Shown here: positions 26,471 through 36,914 of the stretch, in pieces | How the letters are laid out: every line of letters starts with the position of its first letter | Position numbering within the stretch: the stretch's first letter is position 1 | From: Halanaerobiaceae bacterium ANBcell28 | Lineage (GTDB): Bacteria > Bacillota > Halanaerobiia > Halanaerobiales > DTU029 | Assembly (NCBI GenBank): GCA_037623315.1 | Contig: JBBJJH010000016.1 | Location: forward strand, 1-64,000 | Direction of reading: 5' to 3' | DNA: 64,000 bases | Notes under the pieces: model-generated | What the model was told of the DNA's origin: nothing | What the model saw: the letters and a program-made list of their open reading frames with translations, nothing else | Databases searched by the model: none | Made by a program: the position numbers and the translations under genes

Positions 26471-26636
26471 AAAAAAATTAGTTGAACGTCTCGCACTAAC
26501 TGCTTAAAAAAACATTTTTACTTTTAAGCTTTCTAAATATTGATAATTCAAGGTACTAAGAAATTATATATGTGAGAAGTTTAAGTTAACTAATATATTA
26601 AATAAATATTTTCTTATAAGCAATTCATATAAAACA

Positions 26637-28145
26637 TTACTTTTTACGTGTTGCCTTTTCCATTTCTAAGCCTGTATGATAATCTAACTGTCTCTTTTCA
26701 TTCACATCAGGTTTTCTCTGTCTAGTCATACCTGTATAAGCCCATGTAGCCTCACTAGCATCTTCTCTCCACGGTCTTCTTTCCCAATAATAACCACGGA
26801 AAGGATCACGGGATTCATTCATCCAATTCAAAAGACGATCATGCAAATCATTACGTATCTTTTTATATTCTTTAGTATTTATTAAATTATTCATCTCTAG
26901 CGGATCTTTCTCTAAATCGTATAATTCATCACTTGTTAGTAAATTAATAACCAATTTATACCTTCCATCCAAAACACATCTTATTGGCTGGAAGCCCCCA
27001 AAACCATCATGATCTATTTCATATCTATTAAATTCTATAAAGATTTCTGTCTGAGACTTAATTAAAGGATCTTCTAAAGTTTTCAAAAGACTATTTCCTT
27101 GAATAGGATTTGGTATTTCAATACCTGCTGCTTCCAATATTGTAGGTGCCAAATCTATATGTGATACAGGATACTTACACACACTATTTTCCGGAACAAC
27201 TCCAGGCCATTTAATAATATAAGGAACACGAGTTATTTCATCATACATTGCCGCACCTTTGCCATCTATACGATGGTTCTGTAAGGCCTCCCCATGATCA
27301 GATATATATATAACTAAAGCATCTGATGCAGTTTCATCAATAGCATCCAATACACGGCCAATTTCATAATCAACAAAACTATTACATCCTAATCTTGCAG
27401 AAATATCGATACCCTCTTCTTTTAATTTACTCTGATCTTTATTTAAACTATTTCCAGCCCAGGCCTTTTGATGCTCTGGTTTGTCTTCCAAAGAATCACA
27501 AACGTTTTCACTTAAAGGAAATTTATAGTCTTTATACATCTCTACATATTCTTGCGGACAAACAAATGGATGATGCGGCTCATCATATGATACAACCAGA
27601 AAAAAATCTTCATCATTGTGCTTATCTAAAAAATCAATTGCCCGATTAGAGCATCTATGACCATAAGTCATTTCTTCACCAAAATCATCATCATATATTG
27701 TTTTTTGCTTTCTAGAACGTTTTCTATCTTCTGGTGATAATTCTTCTAGGTAACAACGCATATCATACCAATACTCAGGATCCCAACCGGCAGGACATTC
27801 TGCAAAACCAAAATAATCACCACCATCTAGATGCCATTTCCCTATATGAGCTGTATGAAATCCTTGTTTCTGCATTCTTTCACCTAGAGTCCTACTTAAT
27901 TTATTTAAAGGCATACTGTTAGCCCAACTGCCATTACTATGAGGATATTCTCCTGTCATAATAGCTGCACGAGTTGGACCACAGACAGGTTGTGCACAAT
28001 AGGCTTTATCAAATCTAATGCCTTTCTCAGCAAGACTATCCAAATTCGGTGTTTTCATATGCTCATTGCCATAACAGCCTAAGTAATCAGTTCTTTGAGT
28101 GTCTGTCATTATTAAGACAATTTTTCTAGCTTTTTTTCGAGGCAC
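26637..28145 (-). CDS. S1-family sulfatase A, cytoplasmic
   Basis: 502 residues. The formylglycine motif is CGPTR (Cys55 to Arg59) in QPVCGPTRAAIMTG, the Cys type matured by anSME. Metal-site residues are TDTQ near the start (most family members have DD), YISDHGEAL and GKWHLDGGDYFG. No signal peptide, so it acts in the cytoplasm on imported oligosaccharides. The C-terminal part ends with a Lys/Arg-rich tail. It is the last gene of the large minus-strand block. Substrate is likely a sulfated sugar; position of the sulfate cannot be told. Confidence 0.92.
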   Translation of the reverse strand: MPRKKARKIVLIMTDTQRTDYLGCYGNEHMKTPNLDSLAEKGIRFDKAYCAQPVCGPTRAAIMTGEYPHSNGSWANSMPLNKLSRTLGERMQKQGFHTAHIGKWHLDGGDYFGFAECPAGWDPEYWYDMRCYLEELSPEDRKRSRKQKTIYDDDFGEEMTYGHRCSNRAIDFLDKHNDEDFFLVVSYDEPHHPFVCPQEYVEMYKDYKFPLSENVCDSLEDKPEHQKAWAGNSLNKDQSKLKEEGIDISARLGCNSFVDYEIGRVLDAIDETASDALVIYISDHGEALQNHRIDGKGAAMYDEITRVPYIIKWPGVVPENSVCKYPVSHIDLAPTILEAAGIEIPNPIQGNSLLKTLEDPLIKSQTEIFIEFNRYEIDHDGFGGFQPIRCVLDGRYKLVINLLTSDELYDLEKDPLEMNNLINTKEYKKIRNDLHDRLLNWMNESRDPFRGYYWERRPWREDASEATWAYTGMTRQRKPDVNEKRQLDYHTGLEMEKATRKK

Positions 28146-28236
28146 TTTAATTCAGTCCTTTTCTTTTTTATTTTAATAAATCTAATTCCATATATCTTGG
28201 ATTTTAAAAATTTATTTCTAAATGATAAATTAATTA

Positions 28237-29700
28237 TTACTGGAAGTCTCCAGTAAAAGTAAGTATAGACTTCTTAGGTACTTTATAAGTACTACCAATG
28301 TTTATAGCAGATTTTTCTTGAAGATCGTTCTCTTCGTCAGTTAGATGTGGTGTTAATTTGTCTATAGCTTTATCATTTGAAAAGTTAACATCAAATTTTA
28401 CTTCTATATCATTATTGCCATCATTAACAAATACCATTACTAGTCTTTCCTGATCACTATCAATATAAGCTGAACCCATTAAATCACTGTCATCCTCTAC
28501 TCTCAATTCAACCCTATTTGCACCTGGTCTAATAAATTTGCTATAGTTACCGAAAGTCCAAAACATTTTTGAAGTAATTATATTTTTTTCACCAGTTTCT
28601 GTATAATCAGTATATAATAAACCATCCTTAAAATCATATGGCGATAAAGCTAACCACCAATGCCAGGCCGAAGCATTAGCAATTGCAAGATCAGAGTGCA
28701 TCACCTTAGCCATCTTCAAAGCAGAATCCATTCCTATATCTCTACCATTATTCATAATACAATATTCTGAAGCCCAGTATTTACCATTATATCTTTCTAA
28801 ATTTTCTTTAAGATACTTTCTTAATTTATATAGGTTATTATCTGACCAGTACGAATGTCCTGCAACTTTATTACCTAGTATTTCTTTAATTTCTTGATCT
28901 CCCAGGAAGTCCTTAATATATTCTCTATATTTTCCTTTACCAAATTGATTACAACCTTTATTATAAACTTCGTCTTTCCCAGTTAATTTCTTATATAAGT
29001 CATCATCTAGAAGAGCTTTGAGCTCAACTGCTTCTGGAGCATCAATCTCAACATCAATAGCTTCCTGTTTTAAAAAATTATCCAATACTTTTATTACTTT
29101 CTTAATCTGCTGATTATTATAACGACAACCCTCTTGTGTCCCTTCCCATTTCCATGTAGGTTCATTTACAGGACTAATATAATCAAATTTAATACCTTTT
29201 TCTTCTTCAAAATGCTTTAAGATATCTACTAGAAATTTAGCAAACTTTTCTTCATAACCTTCTTTTAAATTTGTAGAATCTTTGTTCCCTTTTAAATGAT
29301 GTCCTTTACCATTTTTCGTAGCCCAAATAGGAGGACTATTAACAAATGCTAAAAATTGTTCAACACCTCTTTCTGCAGCTGCTTCTAAAAACCATTGTTG
29401 ACCAGCCTGTTTTGACCAATCATAATCTCCATCTTCTTCCTCCTTGAAACATTCAACCCTTCTCCAGGGATCAGGAATCGTGTCAGCACAAGTTCTTGTG
29501 CTTCCAGCACCAATATTAAATCTCCATAATGAAAGACCTATTCCCTTTGTTTTAGAAAATAATAAATCAGCTATTTCATTTTTCTTTTCTTTGCCCCATT
29601 CAATACCTATAGGATCGATAGACCAGGCTCCTGAAGCGCCAAAGTTATCAATCTGCTGGAACTTGTTTTCAGTATTGATTTTAATTGTATTTTTTTTCAT
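28237..29700 (-). CDS. GH30-like glycoside hydrolase, cytoplasmic (endo-beta-1,6-galactanase-like)
   Basis: 487 residues with the GH30 opening (QQIDNFGASGAWSIDPIG), acid/base Glu180 in SPVNEPTWKWE and nucleophile Glu312 in YWASEYCIM, then AWHWWLALSPYDFKDGL and a C-terminal beta-sandwich. It most resembles the endo-beta-1,6-galactanase group of the family. No signal peptide is present. A paralogue with a signal peptide and HEAT-like repeats lies at 51050-53209; the aligned catalytic cores share long segments (GMDSALxMAKVxHxDL). In this context it would cut beta-1,6-linked galactosyl side chains after import; linkage is inferred from family resemblance. Confidence 0.82.
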   Translation of the reverse strand: MKKNTIKINTENKFQQIDNFGASGAWSIDPIGIEWGKEKKNEIADLLFSKTKGIGLSLWRFNIGAGSTRTCADTIPDPWRRVECFKEEEDGDYDWSKQAGQQWFLEAAAERGVEQFLAFVNSPPIWATKNGKGHHLKGNKDSTNLKEGYEEKFAKFLVDILKHFEEEKGIKFDYISPVNEPTWKWEGTQEGCRYNNQQIKKVIKVLDNFLKQEAIDVEIDAPEAVELKALLDDDLYKKLTGKDEVYNKGCNQFGKGKYREYIKDFLGDQEIKEILGNKVAGHSYWSDNNLYKLRKYLKENLERYNGKYWASEYCIMNNGRDIGMDSALKMAKVMHSDLAIANASAWHWWLALSPYDFKDGLLYTDYTETGEKNIITSKMFWTFGNYSKFIRPGANRVELRVEDDSDLMGSAYIDSDQERLVMVFVNDGNNDIEVKFDVNFSNDKAIDKLTPHLTDEENDLQEKSAINIGSTYKVPKKSILTFTGDFQ

Positions 29701-29810
29701 GATATTCTCCTTTTAGTATGTACTACTTAATATTGTTTAGATATAGCTTATAATATTTCAATTTTAGTTACTTAAGTTAATTGTTTCTAAAATAAATATT
29801 TACCAACTTA

Positions 29811-30397
29811 TTATAAGATATTCTCACTTTTATTATCGCCGAGAACGATATAAGCTTCATTACCTGAACTAAAATCTTTTATCCTAACAAAATATCTCCA
29901 CATATTACCTGAAATTCTATAAGTATAAACTTTTTGCTCTAATCCATTATATTTAAAAATATATTTTTCCTCATCATCTCTATAATATCTTTGTGAAAAG
30001 GTATTTTTTAAGTCTTGACTTATAATTTCAGTATAAAAGGCACTTTCTGTAAAAATATCTTTTACACTCTCCATAGACTTTTGATGTGGTTTCATTGGAC
30101 CACTTAAGGCAATCCTATATATTATATCCAGAAAAGCCTCTTTTGCGTCTGAAAAACCCGCTTTCTCTATTTCTCCTTCATTTAATTTCCTAAACACTGG
30201 ATCTACAAAAACAATATAATTACCATGCTCATCAGGATCATATTTATTAGTCGCTTTATTTAAAGCTTCTGTTATATATTTTTCTATTATAGTCATACCT
30301 TCGCTTTTGCTATCACTATCCCATGAAATGACAACTTCATTTTCTTCATAGTTCCAGAGTTTTAGATTTAATTTATAGTCAATTTTAATTTATTCAT
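29811..30397 (-). pseudogene. hypothetical protein with frameshifted 5' end
   Basis: The frame from the internal ATG at 30296 encodes 161 residues. Upstream, a perfect ribosome site (ggaggtaatc) precedes an ATG at 30397 that is closed after nine codons. A one-base gain in the A-run at 30383-30386 would join it to the main frame, adding about 33 residues (including LKLWNYEENEVVISWDSDSK). So the intact gene likely began at 30397. The product has no motif I recognise: mixed alpha/beta, acidic, soluble, with FSSGNEAYIVLGD near the end. It lies inside the sulfatase/glycosidase block; function unknown. Confidence 0.6.
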
Positions 30398-30459
30398 TTA
30401 GATTACCTCCTATTTTTATTAACTATAGACAAAATCTAGACAATGAATACTACATTTTC

Positions 30460-31851
30460 TTATCTCCATGGCTCAAAGTCGGAATTTTCTTCTGGAATTT
30501 TAGCCTCTATACTTTCACGCCATTCAGCAAGCATAGCCTTCATTTTATTGACCATCTCAATTTCCTGCTCAGCAATATCATTCTTTTCTCCTATATCCTT
30601 ACGAAGATTATACAATTCAACCTTTCCATCTTCAAAAAACTCTATTAATTTATAATCGCCCATTCTAATTGAAGAACCAGGTGTACCTCCCTGATTACCA
30701 TAATGAGGATAATGCCAGTAGATAGCTTCCCTATCAAGTTTATCTCCACCTTTGAGTAAAGGCATAATACTTAGTCCATCCTCATGTTGCTCAGGTATTA
30801 ATGGCAAGCCGGCTATCTCTAAGAAAGTTGGATAGAAATCAGGGCTGCTAACTGGAACCTCACAACTGCTTCCTGCTTCTACTACTCCAGGCCATCTTAC
30901 CAACAATGGCTCCCGGGTACCTCCTTCATACATCCAACCTTTACCTTCATTTAAAGGGGCATTAGATGTAGGAGAACCTTCTGCAGTAGCTAAGCCACCA
31001 TTATCAGATGTGAAAAAGATGGCTGTATTATCCAACTCACCACATTCTTCCAGGGCCGCAAGTAAACGACCTATATTTTCATCTAAACTATGAATCATAG
31101 CAGCATACACTGGATTTGATTGGACTAAACGGCGTTTAACTCTTTTATTTTTTTTGTGTTCACAGGGAAACAACTCTCCTTCTTCAAAGGTTTTTACTTT
31201 ATCAAGCCCCATCTTACAAGCTTTTTCTTTATACATTGCAATATATTCTTCTTTTGCTTGAATTGGAGTATGAACAGTATAATAATCAAGATTCAAGAAA
31301 AATGGTTTTTCATCATTTTTTTTAATCAAATTTATTGCCTCTGTAGTTAAACGATCAGTTAAATATTCTCCTTCAGGTCCATCTTCAAGATTTTCAATAT
31401 TATAGGGACTAAAGTAACCATCACTTGGACGTCCCTGATGGCAACCCCCAACGTTCACATCAAAACCATGTTTATCAGGGTAATATTCTCTACCACCCAA
31501 ATGCCACTTTCCAACATGCCAGGTAACATATCCTCCATTTTTTAAAGATGTAGCAACACTCTTTTCTTCCAGTGGAAGATGATCTATATATGGTGCATCA
31601 ATTAGTTTACCCTTTGTATGAGCACCAATCCAATCAGTTACACCTACATTTGCAGGATATTTACCTGACATGACACTTGCACGAGTAGGTGAACAAACTG
31701 GGCAGGCTGCATATGCATCTGTAAAAAGCATTCCTTCTTTTGCCAGTCTATCAATATTTGGGGTCTCATAAAAGTCACTTCCATAACAACTTAAATCTTT
31801 CCATCCCATATCGTCAATTAAAATAAAAATAATATTTGTTTTTTTAGTCAA
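30460..31851 (-). CDS. S1-family sulfatase B, cytoplasmic
   Basis: About 463 residues. Starts with NIIFILIDDMGW (metal Asp pair), formylglycine motif CSPTR in AACPVCSPTRASVMSG, then GKWHLGGREY and FTSDNGGLAT. C-terminal half with HEDGLSIMPLL and REAIYWHYPHY is typical of S1 sulfatases. No signal peptide. Start choice: a GTG at 31860 overlaps the stop of the GH43-like gene but abuts the ribosome site (aaaggag); a TTG at 31851 gives an 8-base spacing and begins MTKKTNIIF, so it is preferred. Translationally coupled to the GH43-like gene upstream. Confidence 0.91.
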   Translation of the reverse strand: MTKKTNIIFILIDDMGWKDLSCYGSDFYETPNIDRLAKEGMLFTDAYAACPVCSPTRASVMSGKYPANVGVTDWIGAHTKGKLIDAPYIDHLPLEEKSVATSLKNGGYVTWHVGKWHLGGREYYPDKHGFDVNVGGCHQGRPSDGYFSPYNIENLEDGPEGEYLTDRLTTEAINLIKKNDEKPFFLNLDYYTVHTPIQAKEEYIAMYKEKACKMGLDKVKTFEEGELFPCEHKKNKRVKRRLVQSNPVYAAMIHSLDENIGRLLAALEECGELDNTAIFFTSDNGGLATAEGSPTSNAPLNEGKGWMYEGGTREPLLVRWPGVVEAGSSCEVPVSSPDFYPTFLEIAGLPLIPEQHEDGLSIMPLLKGGDKLDREAIYWHYPHYGNQGGTPGSSIRMGDYKLIEFFEDGKVELYNLRKDIGEKNDIAEQEIEMVNKMKAMLAEWRESIEAKIPEENSDFEPWR

Positions 31852-31856
31852 TTTAA

Positions 31857-32795
31857 TCACTCCTTTGTGTATACCTTAATTTCATTTGCATAATCCATTG
31901 TCATTGTTGTTTTTGATGGGAATTTGATTTTTAAAAAAATATATTTAGAATTGTGATAATTATCTGGATCCCACCTATCTCCTATATAAAGATAAGTTCT
32001 TGATTCTTTTTCGTCTACAGGAAGGATGTATGTTGATTGGGAATCATATGTCGTCTCATCCCCAATATCTTTCAACTGTGACCACTCTCCAGCAATGTCT
32101 TTTGTATAAGCATACTTACCCTGATTAGGATGCCATCCAGTACAACCTGATGTCATCATAAAATAATAATCATCTTTTTTTACCAGAGCTGGTGCTTCTC
32201 TATATTTCCCAGGCCATAATTTTTGTATAAAAGAATCAATACTTAAATAATCATCACTGAGTTTATAAATATGCATATCAGCATTATTTCTGGCAGCAGA
32301 TATAAAATAAGCTGTTCCATCGTCATCCTTAAACAAAGTACAGTCCCTTGACATATAACCTTCAGGTCTGAAGCTTCCTAAGTAAGTATAATCACCATCT
32401 ATAGTATCACTGATAGCCACTGCTGCTCTTGCAGCTTTATAATTTTTGCCATTTTCATAGTGCATCCACATAACATATTTTTTACTTTTTTCATTGTATA
32501 AAACCTTAGGTCTTTCTATATTTGCCCCTCCCTCTACATCAAGAGGATTTAGATCTAAATCTGTTTCAATATAGTGAGGCTTTGTTTCAGCATCAATACA
32601 TAAAACATCATTCCTGAATTCCCAATTTTTTAGATCTTTGGAACGATAGCAAGACACTTTTTTAATACCATGTCTATTTTCTCCAAACCAATAGTAAAAA
32701 TTTCCTTGTTTTATAATACCCCCGCCATGTGCACTAATTTTATCTCCATTTGTATCTCTCCAGAAAACTTCGTTTTTTATAATCACTTCAATCAT
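31857..32795 (-). CDS. GH43 subfamily 24-like exo-beta-1,3-galactanase, cytoplasmic
   Basis: 312 residues, a five-bladed beta-propeller. Matches to the exo-beta-1,3-galactanase group include SAHGGGIIK, FYYWFGENRHG, VSCYRSKDLKNWEFRNDVL, NIERPKV (Glu94), YMSRDCTLFKDDDGTAYFIS, PGKYREAPAL (Glu200, likely acid) and GWHPNQGKYA (Gln225). In this group a Gln replaces the usual base. The enzyme frees galactose from the end of beta-1,3-galactan and can bypass beta-1,6 branches. The start at 32795 follows aaaggagatg; no signal peptide. It is the best single clue to the polysaccharide handled by this locus. Confidence 0.85.
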   Translation of the reverse strand: MIEVIIKNEVFWRDTNGDKISAHGGGIIKQGNFYYWFGENRHGIKKVSCYRSKDLKNWEFRNDVLCIDAETKPHYIETDLDLNPLDVEGGANIERPKVLYNEKSKKYVMWMHYENGKNYKAARAAVAISDTIDGDYTYLGSFRPEGYMSRDCTLFKDDDGTAYFISAARNNADMHIYKLSDDYLSIDSFIQKLWPGKYREAPALVKKDDYYFMMTSGCTGWHPNQGKYAYTKDIAGEWSQLKDIGDETTYDSQSTYILPVDEKESRTYLYIGDRWDPDNYHNSKYIFLKIKFPSKTTMTMDYANEIKVYTKE

Positions 32796-32842
32796 ATATT
32801 CTACATCTCCTTTGTTTAAAAATATCAAACACTTATTAAAAT

Positions 32843-34882
32843 TTATATCTCTTTTAATATCAAGACATCTTTTTTTGCAATTTTTATTGTTCCACTTACT
32901 GTCTTATTAGTAATTAAATCTAGGTAATTGCCTTCAGGAAGGTCCAACTCTGATTCTAAATCATTATGATTTAATACAAAGGTGAAATTTTTTCCATCTT
33001 TACTTCTTTGGGCTATTTCTACCCCTTCAGGGCTTTCCATAATAGGGCAAACATTTTCTTTATCACAATAATATTTTATTAATCCTTCTAATAACTTTAT
33101 TTCTGCATCTGTTCCAATATATACTGCTTTACCTTTGCCATAGCTATTTTCAGTAACTGCAGGCTGCCCCTGATAATAATCTTTTTCAAATCTAGCTATA
33201 ACTTCTGCTTCTCTGGCATGCATCACATCACATATCAATTTACTTTTGTATTTTCCATTTAAATTATCTATTTTCTTATCTAAAACTATTTCATTGTACA
33301 TATCAGGATAAAGGGCATCTATTTCCTCAACCCAGATTCCCAGTAAATCTCTGAAAGCACCTGGATAACCACCTAATCTGACCTGGTCATTCTCATCTAC
33401 CATACCACTCATAAAAGTTGTAAGGAATACACCACCATTTTCTACAAAATTATTGATATTTTTAATAGCTTTATCTTCAACCATATAATATACAGGGGCT
33501 AAAATTATTTTATATTTACTAAGATCAGCATCAGGCTTAATAATATCTACTGAGATATTTTGATTGTATAAAGCACGATAATATTTCTGCACCTGTTCGG
33601 GATACTTAAGATCTATACTTGGACCACTGGAATATTCCAAAGACCACCAGCTAGGCCAGTCGAAAATAATCCCTACCTCAGCTTTTGTTGTAGAAGCAAC
33701 AATCTCAGCTAAATTTTTAAATTCGTTACCAAGTTGAGCTAATTCCCTACCGGTTCGGGTATTTTCATGGCCTACATGAGGTACCATAGCTGCATGATAT
33801 TTTTCACAGGCTCCTTTTGACTGACGCCATTGAAAGAATAAGATACCATCTGCACCATGGGCAATTGTTTGATAACTTAGTAGTCTCATAACACCAGGTC
33901 TCTTTAGTGCATTATAGTCCTGCCAATTTTGTTGCCCTGGTGTTTGCTCCATCAAAATAAATGGACTTCCATCTTTCAGTGATCTTATTACATCATGTCT
34001 AAAAGCTATATCGCCAGGCTTATCTTTATTTGTAGGATAATTATCCCAGGAACAAATATCATTATGTTCAGCCCATTTAAATAAATCCAATTTGTCTGAT
34101 ATACCCCAGATATTAGTTGTAACAGGAATATCAGGTGTATATTCTTTTATGACTTTTTTTTCATTAATAAAACACTCCAGAATGCTATCAGACATAAACC
34201 TCTTATAGTCTGTAGCTATCGCCTGAAAATTTGTCCCATCTCTATCTCCTAATCTTCCAGGTAAAATCTCACTTAGTTCAGAAGGAATTTCAATTTCATC
34301 CCACTTATAGAAAGTATGTCCCCAGAAATTCGTGTACCAGGATTTATTTAATTCCTCTATCTTTTTATACTTATCTTTAAGCCAGTCACGAAAGGCATCT
34401 CGGCAATTATCACAATAACAATAACCACCATATTCATTGTTTATATGCCAGAGAAGCAATCCAGAATAATTCTGATATCTTTTTGCCATTTTAGCAGCAA
34501 TCTTAGTAGAAAACTTACGATAACTATCACTATTCGGACAAAAATTAACTCTTCCTCCATGTTTCATTTTTTTACCACTTTGATCAATCGGTAAAATATC
34601 TGGATATTTTTTTGACATCCAGGCTGGTTGTGCAGCTGTCGGTGTGGCCATTATCACTTTAATTTCATTATCTGCCAACAAACCCAATATATCATCTAAC
34701 CAGTCAAAATTATATTCATTTTCAGCTGGCTGTAATTTAGCCCAGGAGAAGACTGGTAAAGTAACTGTGTTAACACCATAGTGTTTCATTAAGCGAATAT
34801 CTTCTTCCCATACCTCACGGGGCCACTGATCTGGATTATAATCCCCACCATATAAAATTTCTTTACTTTTAAAGCTACTCAT
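32843..34882 (-). CDS. GH42 beta-galactosidase, cytoplasmic
   Basis: 679 residues with the three GH42 domains. Acid/base Glu150 is in LLWHINNEYGG and nucleophile Glu312 in FILMEQTPGQQNW. Zinc-binding cysteines Cys115, Cys155, Cys157 and Cys160 (GYCYCDNC) are present as in the metal-binding GH42 enzymes. The trimerisation domain (about 390-610) includes GIIFDWPSWWSLEYS. The frame opens 20 codons upstream, but aaaggag just before the ATG at 34882 and the family N-terminus (ILYGGDYNPDQWP) fix the start. No signal peptide. Releases terminal beta-galactose from oligosaccharides. Confidence 0.94.
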   Translation of the reverse strand: MSSFKSKEILYGGDYNPDQWPREVWEEDIRLMKHYGVNTVTLPVFSWAKLQPAENEYNFDWLDDILGLLADNEIKVIMATPTAAQPAWMSKKYPDILPIDQSGKKMKHGGRVNFCPNSDSYRKFSTKIAAKMAKRYQNYSGLLLWHINNEYGGYCYCDNCRDAFRDWLKDKYKKIEELNKSWYTNFWGHTFYKWDEIEIPSELSEILPGRLGDRDGTNFQAIATDYKRFMSDSILECFINEKKVIKEYTPDIPVTTNIWGISDKLDLFKWAEHNDICSWDNYPTNKDKPGDIAFRHDVIRSLKDGSPFILMEQTPGQQNWQDYNALKRPGVMRLLSYQTIAHGADGILFFQWRQSKGACEKYHAAMVPHVGHENTRTGRELAQLGNEFKNLAEIVASTTKAEVGIIFDWPSWWSLEYSSGPSIDLKYPEQVQKYYRALYNQNISVDIIKPDADLSKYKIILAPVYYMVEDKAIKNINNFVENGGVFLTTFMSGMVDENDQVRLGGYPGAFRDLLGIWVEEIDALYPDMYNEIVLDKKIDNLNGKYKSKLICDVMHAREAEVIARFEKDYYQGQPAVTENSYGKGKAVYIGTDAEIKLLEGLIKYYCDKENVCPIMESPEGVEIAQRSKDGKNFTFVLNHNDLESELDLPEGNYLDLITNKTVSGTIKIAKKDVLILKEI

Positions 34883-34956
34883 AAAATTATCTCCTTTCAA
34901 TACACTAGATATTTTAAATATAATATTTATTTCTCCTTTCATTACAAATATCTAAA

Positions 34957-36858
34957 TCATTTACCGTAAAAATATATACCCGCCGCAGACGCCCAGGGGC
35001 CATTCGACTTTATTGTTTTAATTTTTAAATAACGTGTTTCTATAGAAGGAAAACTTATGACTTTTTTATTAGGATCCAGAGGCAAATTATCAACTAGTTT
35101 TACTTTTTCATAGTCTATATTATTTAATGAACTATATATTTTGAATTCTACTAAAGTGCCATTTAAATTATTATCCTGTCTCGGTAAGTAAGCAATACCA
35201 TCAACTTGATAATTAGCTCCTAAATCTATTATTAAATGATGTGGATGCTCAGGAACAGGATCCTGATTTCTCCATGCCGTATGCCAGTTAGTATTATTCT
35301 GACCATCAATTGCCTTTAGAGCAATTCTATCATTAAAGACTGATTCACTGCTAACCTCGACTATTCCCCAATTTCTTTGATCCAATTTGTCGCCTTCTGG
35401 TTTATCATTAATATAATCAATAAACAAAGGTTCCCAATCAAATCTAAAATAATTTGATTCTGTCCTTGCTTCCTCAAAGATACTTTTGATTTCTGCTACA
35501 ATTTCTGGGTGATAGTGAGAAATGTCATTTTCTTCAGCAAGATCATTTTCTAGATTATAAAGGTAAATATGTCCTTCAGGATCATCATTAACATGCAACT
35601 GTATGCCTTTCCAGATACCATCTAGCAAAACCGCCCTTCTACCTCCACGCTCAAAAAATTCCCAATACAAATAATCGTGGCTTTCCTGCTGATCTTCATT
35701 TCCCAATAATACTGGCAAATAACTTATACCATCAATATCATGTGGTGCTTTTACATTAATTATATCAGCAATTGTCGGCATCAAGTCCCAAAAAGCAGAA
35801 GGATGATCTGTTAATGAACCAGCTTCAATTTTATCCGGCCACCTTACAAGTTTAGGAACTCTAATACCACCTTCATATAAATCACGCTTATAACCCCTTA
35901 AAGGGCCATAACTATTGAAAAAATCTGGATCATGACCACCTTCATGATGTGGACCATTATCACTTGTAAACATAACAATTGTATTATCATCAATTCCAAG
36001 TTCTTCTAGCAGGTCTAATATTCTACCAACATCATCATCAAGCATAGTCATCATTGCTGCAAAACCTGCGATGGGGTTATTAATAGTTACTCCACCATAT
36101 TGCGCAGTCTTGTCTTCAAACTGTGGCCATTTTTCTCTATATGCTGCCATATAATCCTCAGGTGCTTGCATGGCAGCATGTGGAATTAGTAAAGGTAAAT
36201 ATAAAAAGAAAGCTTGGTCTTGATTATTTTTTATAAAATCCAGAGCATAATCCATAATTAATGTTTGTGTATGAATTTCCCCATTAAGCTCAATTTTTTC
36301 CCCATTATGATAGACATGATCAGGATAATGATTATGAGCATGTCCCTGTCCATAATATCCAAAAAAATCATCAAAACCATGCCTTAAAGGATCTCCCACA
36401 GTACCATGATAACCAAGACCCCATTTACCATAAGCAGCACTTACATACTCTGCTTCATTCAGTAAATCTAAAAGGGTAATTTTTTCATGGGGAAGAGGTA
36501 AATCACCAGCAGCATCGGGATTACCCCTATTACCTCTGACATATGTATTTCCCGTATGCTGTCCTGTTATCAATGTGGATCGAGAAGGAGCACACACTGT
36601 ACTACCTGCATAATGTTGAGAAAATTTCATCCCTTCCTCTGCCAGTCTATCAATATTTGGTGTTTCAAATTTTTCCTGACCATAAGAACTTAAATCTCCA
36701 TAACCAGCATCATCAGCCAAAATATAAATAATATTAGGATTTTCAGATCTATTTTTTTGATCAATATCATCTGCCAAAATATTCTCTTTTTCTTTAACAA
36801 AAATAACTAAAACTATCACAAAAAGAAACATGATTACCATTCTCAATAATTTCTTCAT
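34957..36858 (-). CDS. exported S1-family sulfatase C with C-terminal F5/8C module
   Basis: 633 residues. Residues 1-29 are a signal peptide or membrane anchor. The sulfatase core has IIYILADDAGYGDLSSYG, formylglycine motif CAPSR (Cys89 to Arg93), GKWGLGYHG and FTSDNGPHHEGGHD. From about residue 485 a discoidin (F5/8C, CBM32-like) domain follows, with NWHTAW, DPVPEHPHHLIIDLG and DGIAYLPRQDN. The domain is closely related to that of the glycosidase at 60547, so both likely bind the same glycan. The ATG has no clear ribosome site; a hairpin (36865-36899) lies directly upstream. The Cys must be modified by anSME before export. Confidence 0.92.
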   Translation of the reverse strand: MKKLLRMVIMFLFVIVLVIFVKEKENILADDIDQKNRSENPNIIYILADDAGYGDLSSYGQEKFETPNIDRLAEEGMKFSQHYAGSTVCAPSRSTLITGQHTGNTYVRGNRGNPDAAGDLPLPHEKITLLDLLNEAEYVSAAYGKWGLGYHGTVGDPLRHGFDDFFGYYGQGHAHNHYPDHVYHNGEKIELNGEIHTQTLIMDYALDFIKNNQDQAFFLYLPLLIPHAAMQAPEDYMAAYREKWPQFEDKTAQYGGVTINNPIAGFAAMMTMLDDDVGRILDLLEELGIDDNTIVMFTSDNGPHHEGGHDPDFFNSYGPLRGYKRDLYEGGIRVPKLVRWPDKIEAGSLTDHPSAFWDLMPTIADIINVKAPHDIDGISYLPVLLGNEDQQESHDYLYWEFFERGGRRAVLLDGIWKGIQLHVNDDPEGHIYLYNLENDLAEENDISHYHPEIVAEIKSIFEEARTESNYFRFDWEPLFIDYINDKPEGDKLDQRNWGIVEVSSESVFNDRIALKAIDGQNNTNWHTAWRNQDPVPEHPHHLIIDLGANYQVDGIAYLPRQDNNLNGTLVEFKIYSSLNNIDYEKVKLVDNLPLDPNKKVISFPSIETRYLKIKTIKSNGPWASAAGIYFYGK

Positions 36859-36864
36859 TAAAAG

Positions 36865-36899
36865 CTGGTTATAATCTGCTTACTATGCTTTATAACCAG
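36865..36899 (-). promoter_or_regulatory. hairpin between GH2 stop and sulfatase C start
   Basis: ctggttataa (36865-36874) and ttataaccag (36890-36899) are a perfect 10-bp inverted repeat with a 15-base loop, seven bases before the sulfatase start codon. On the minus strand it is followed by cttttaatg. A purine-rich ggtggtg lies just upstream of the stem, so folding could bring that sequence near the start codon. It may also act as a weak attenuator. Confidence 0.5.
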
Positions 36900-36914
36900 G
36901 TTTTCACCACCTTT

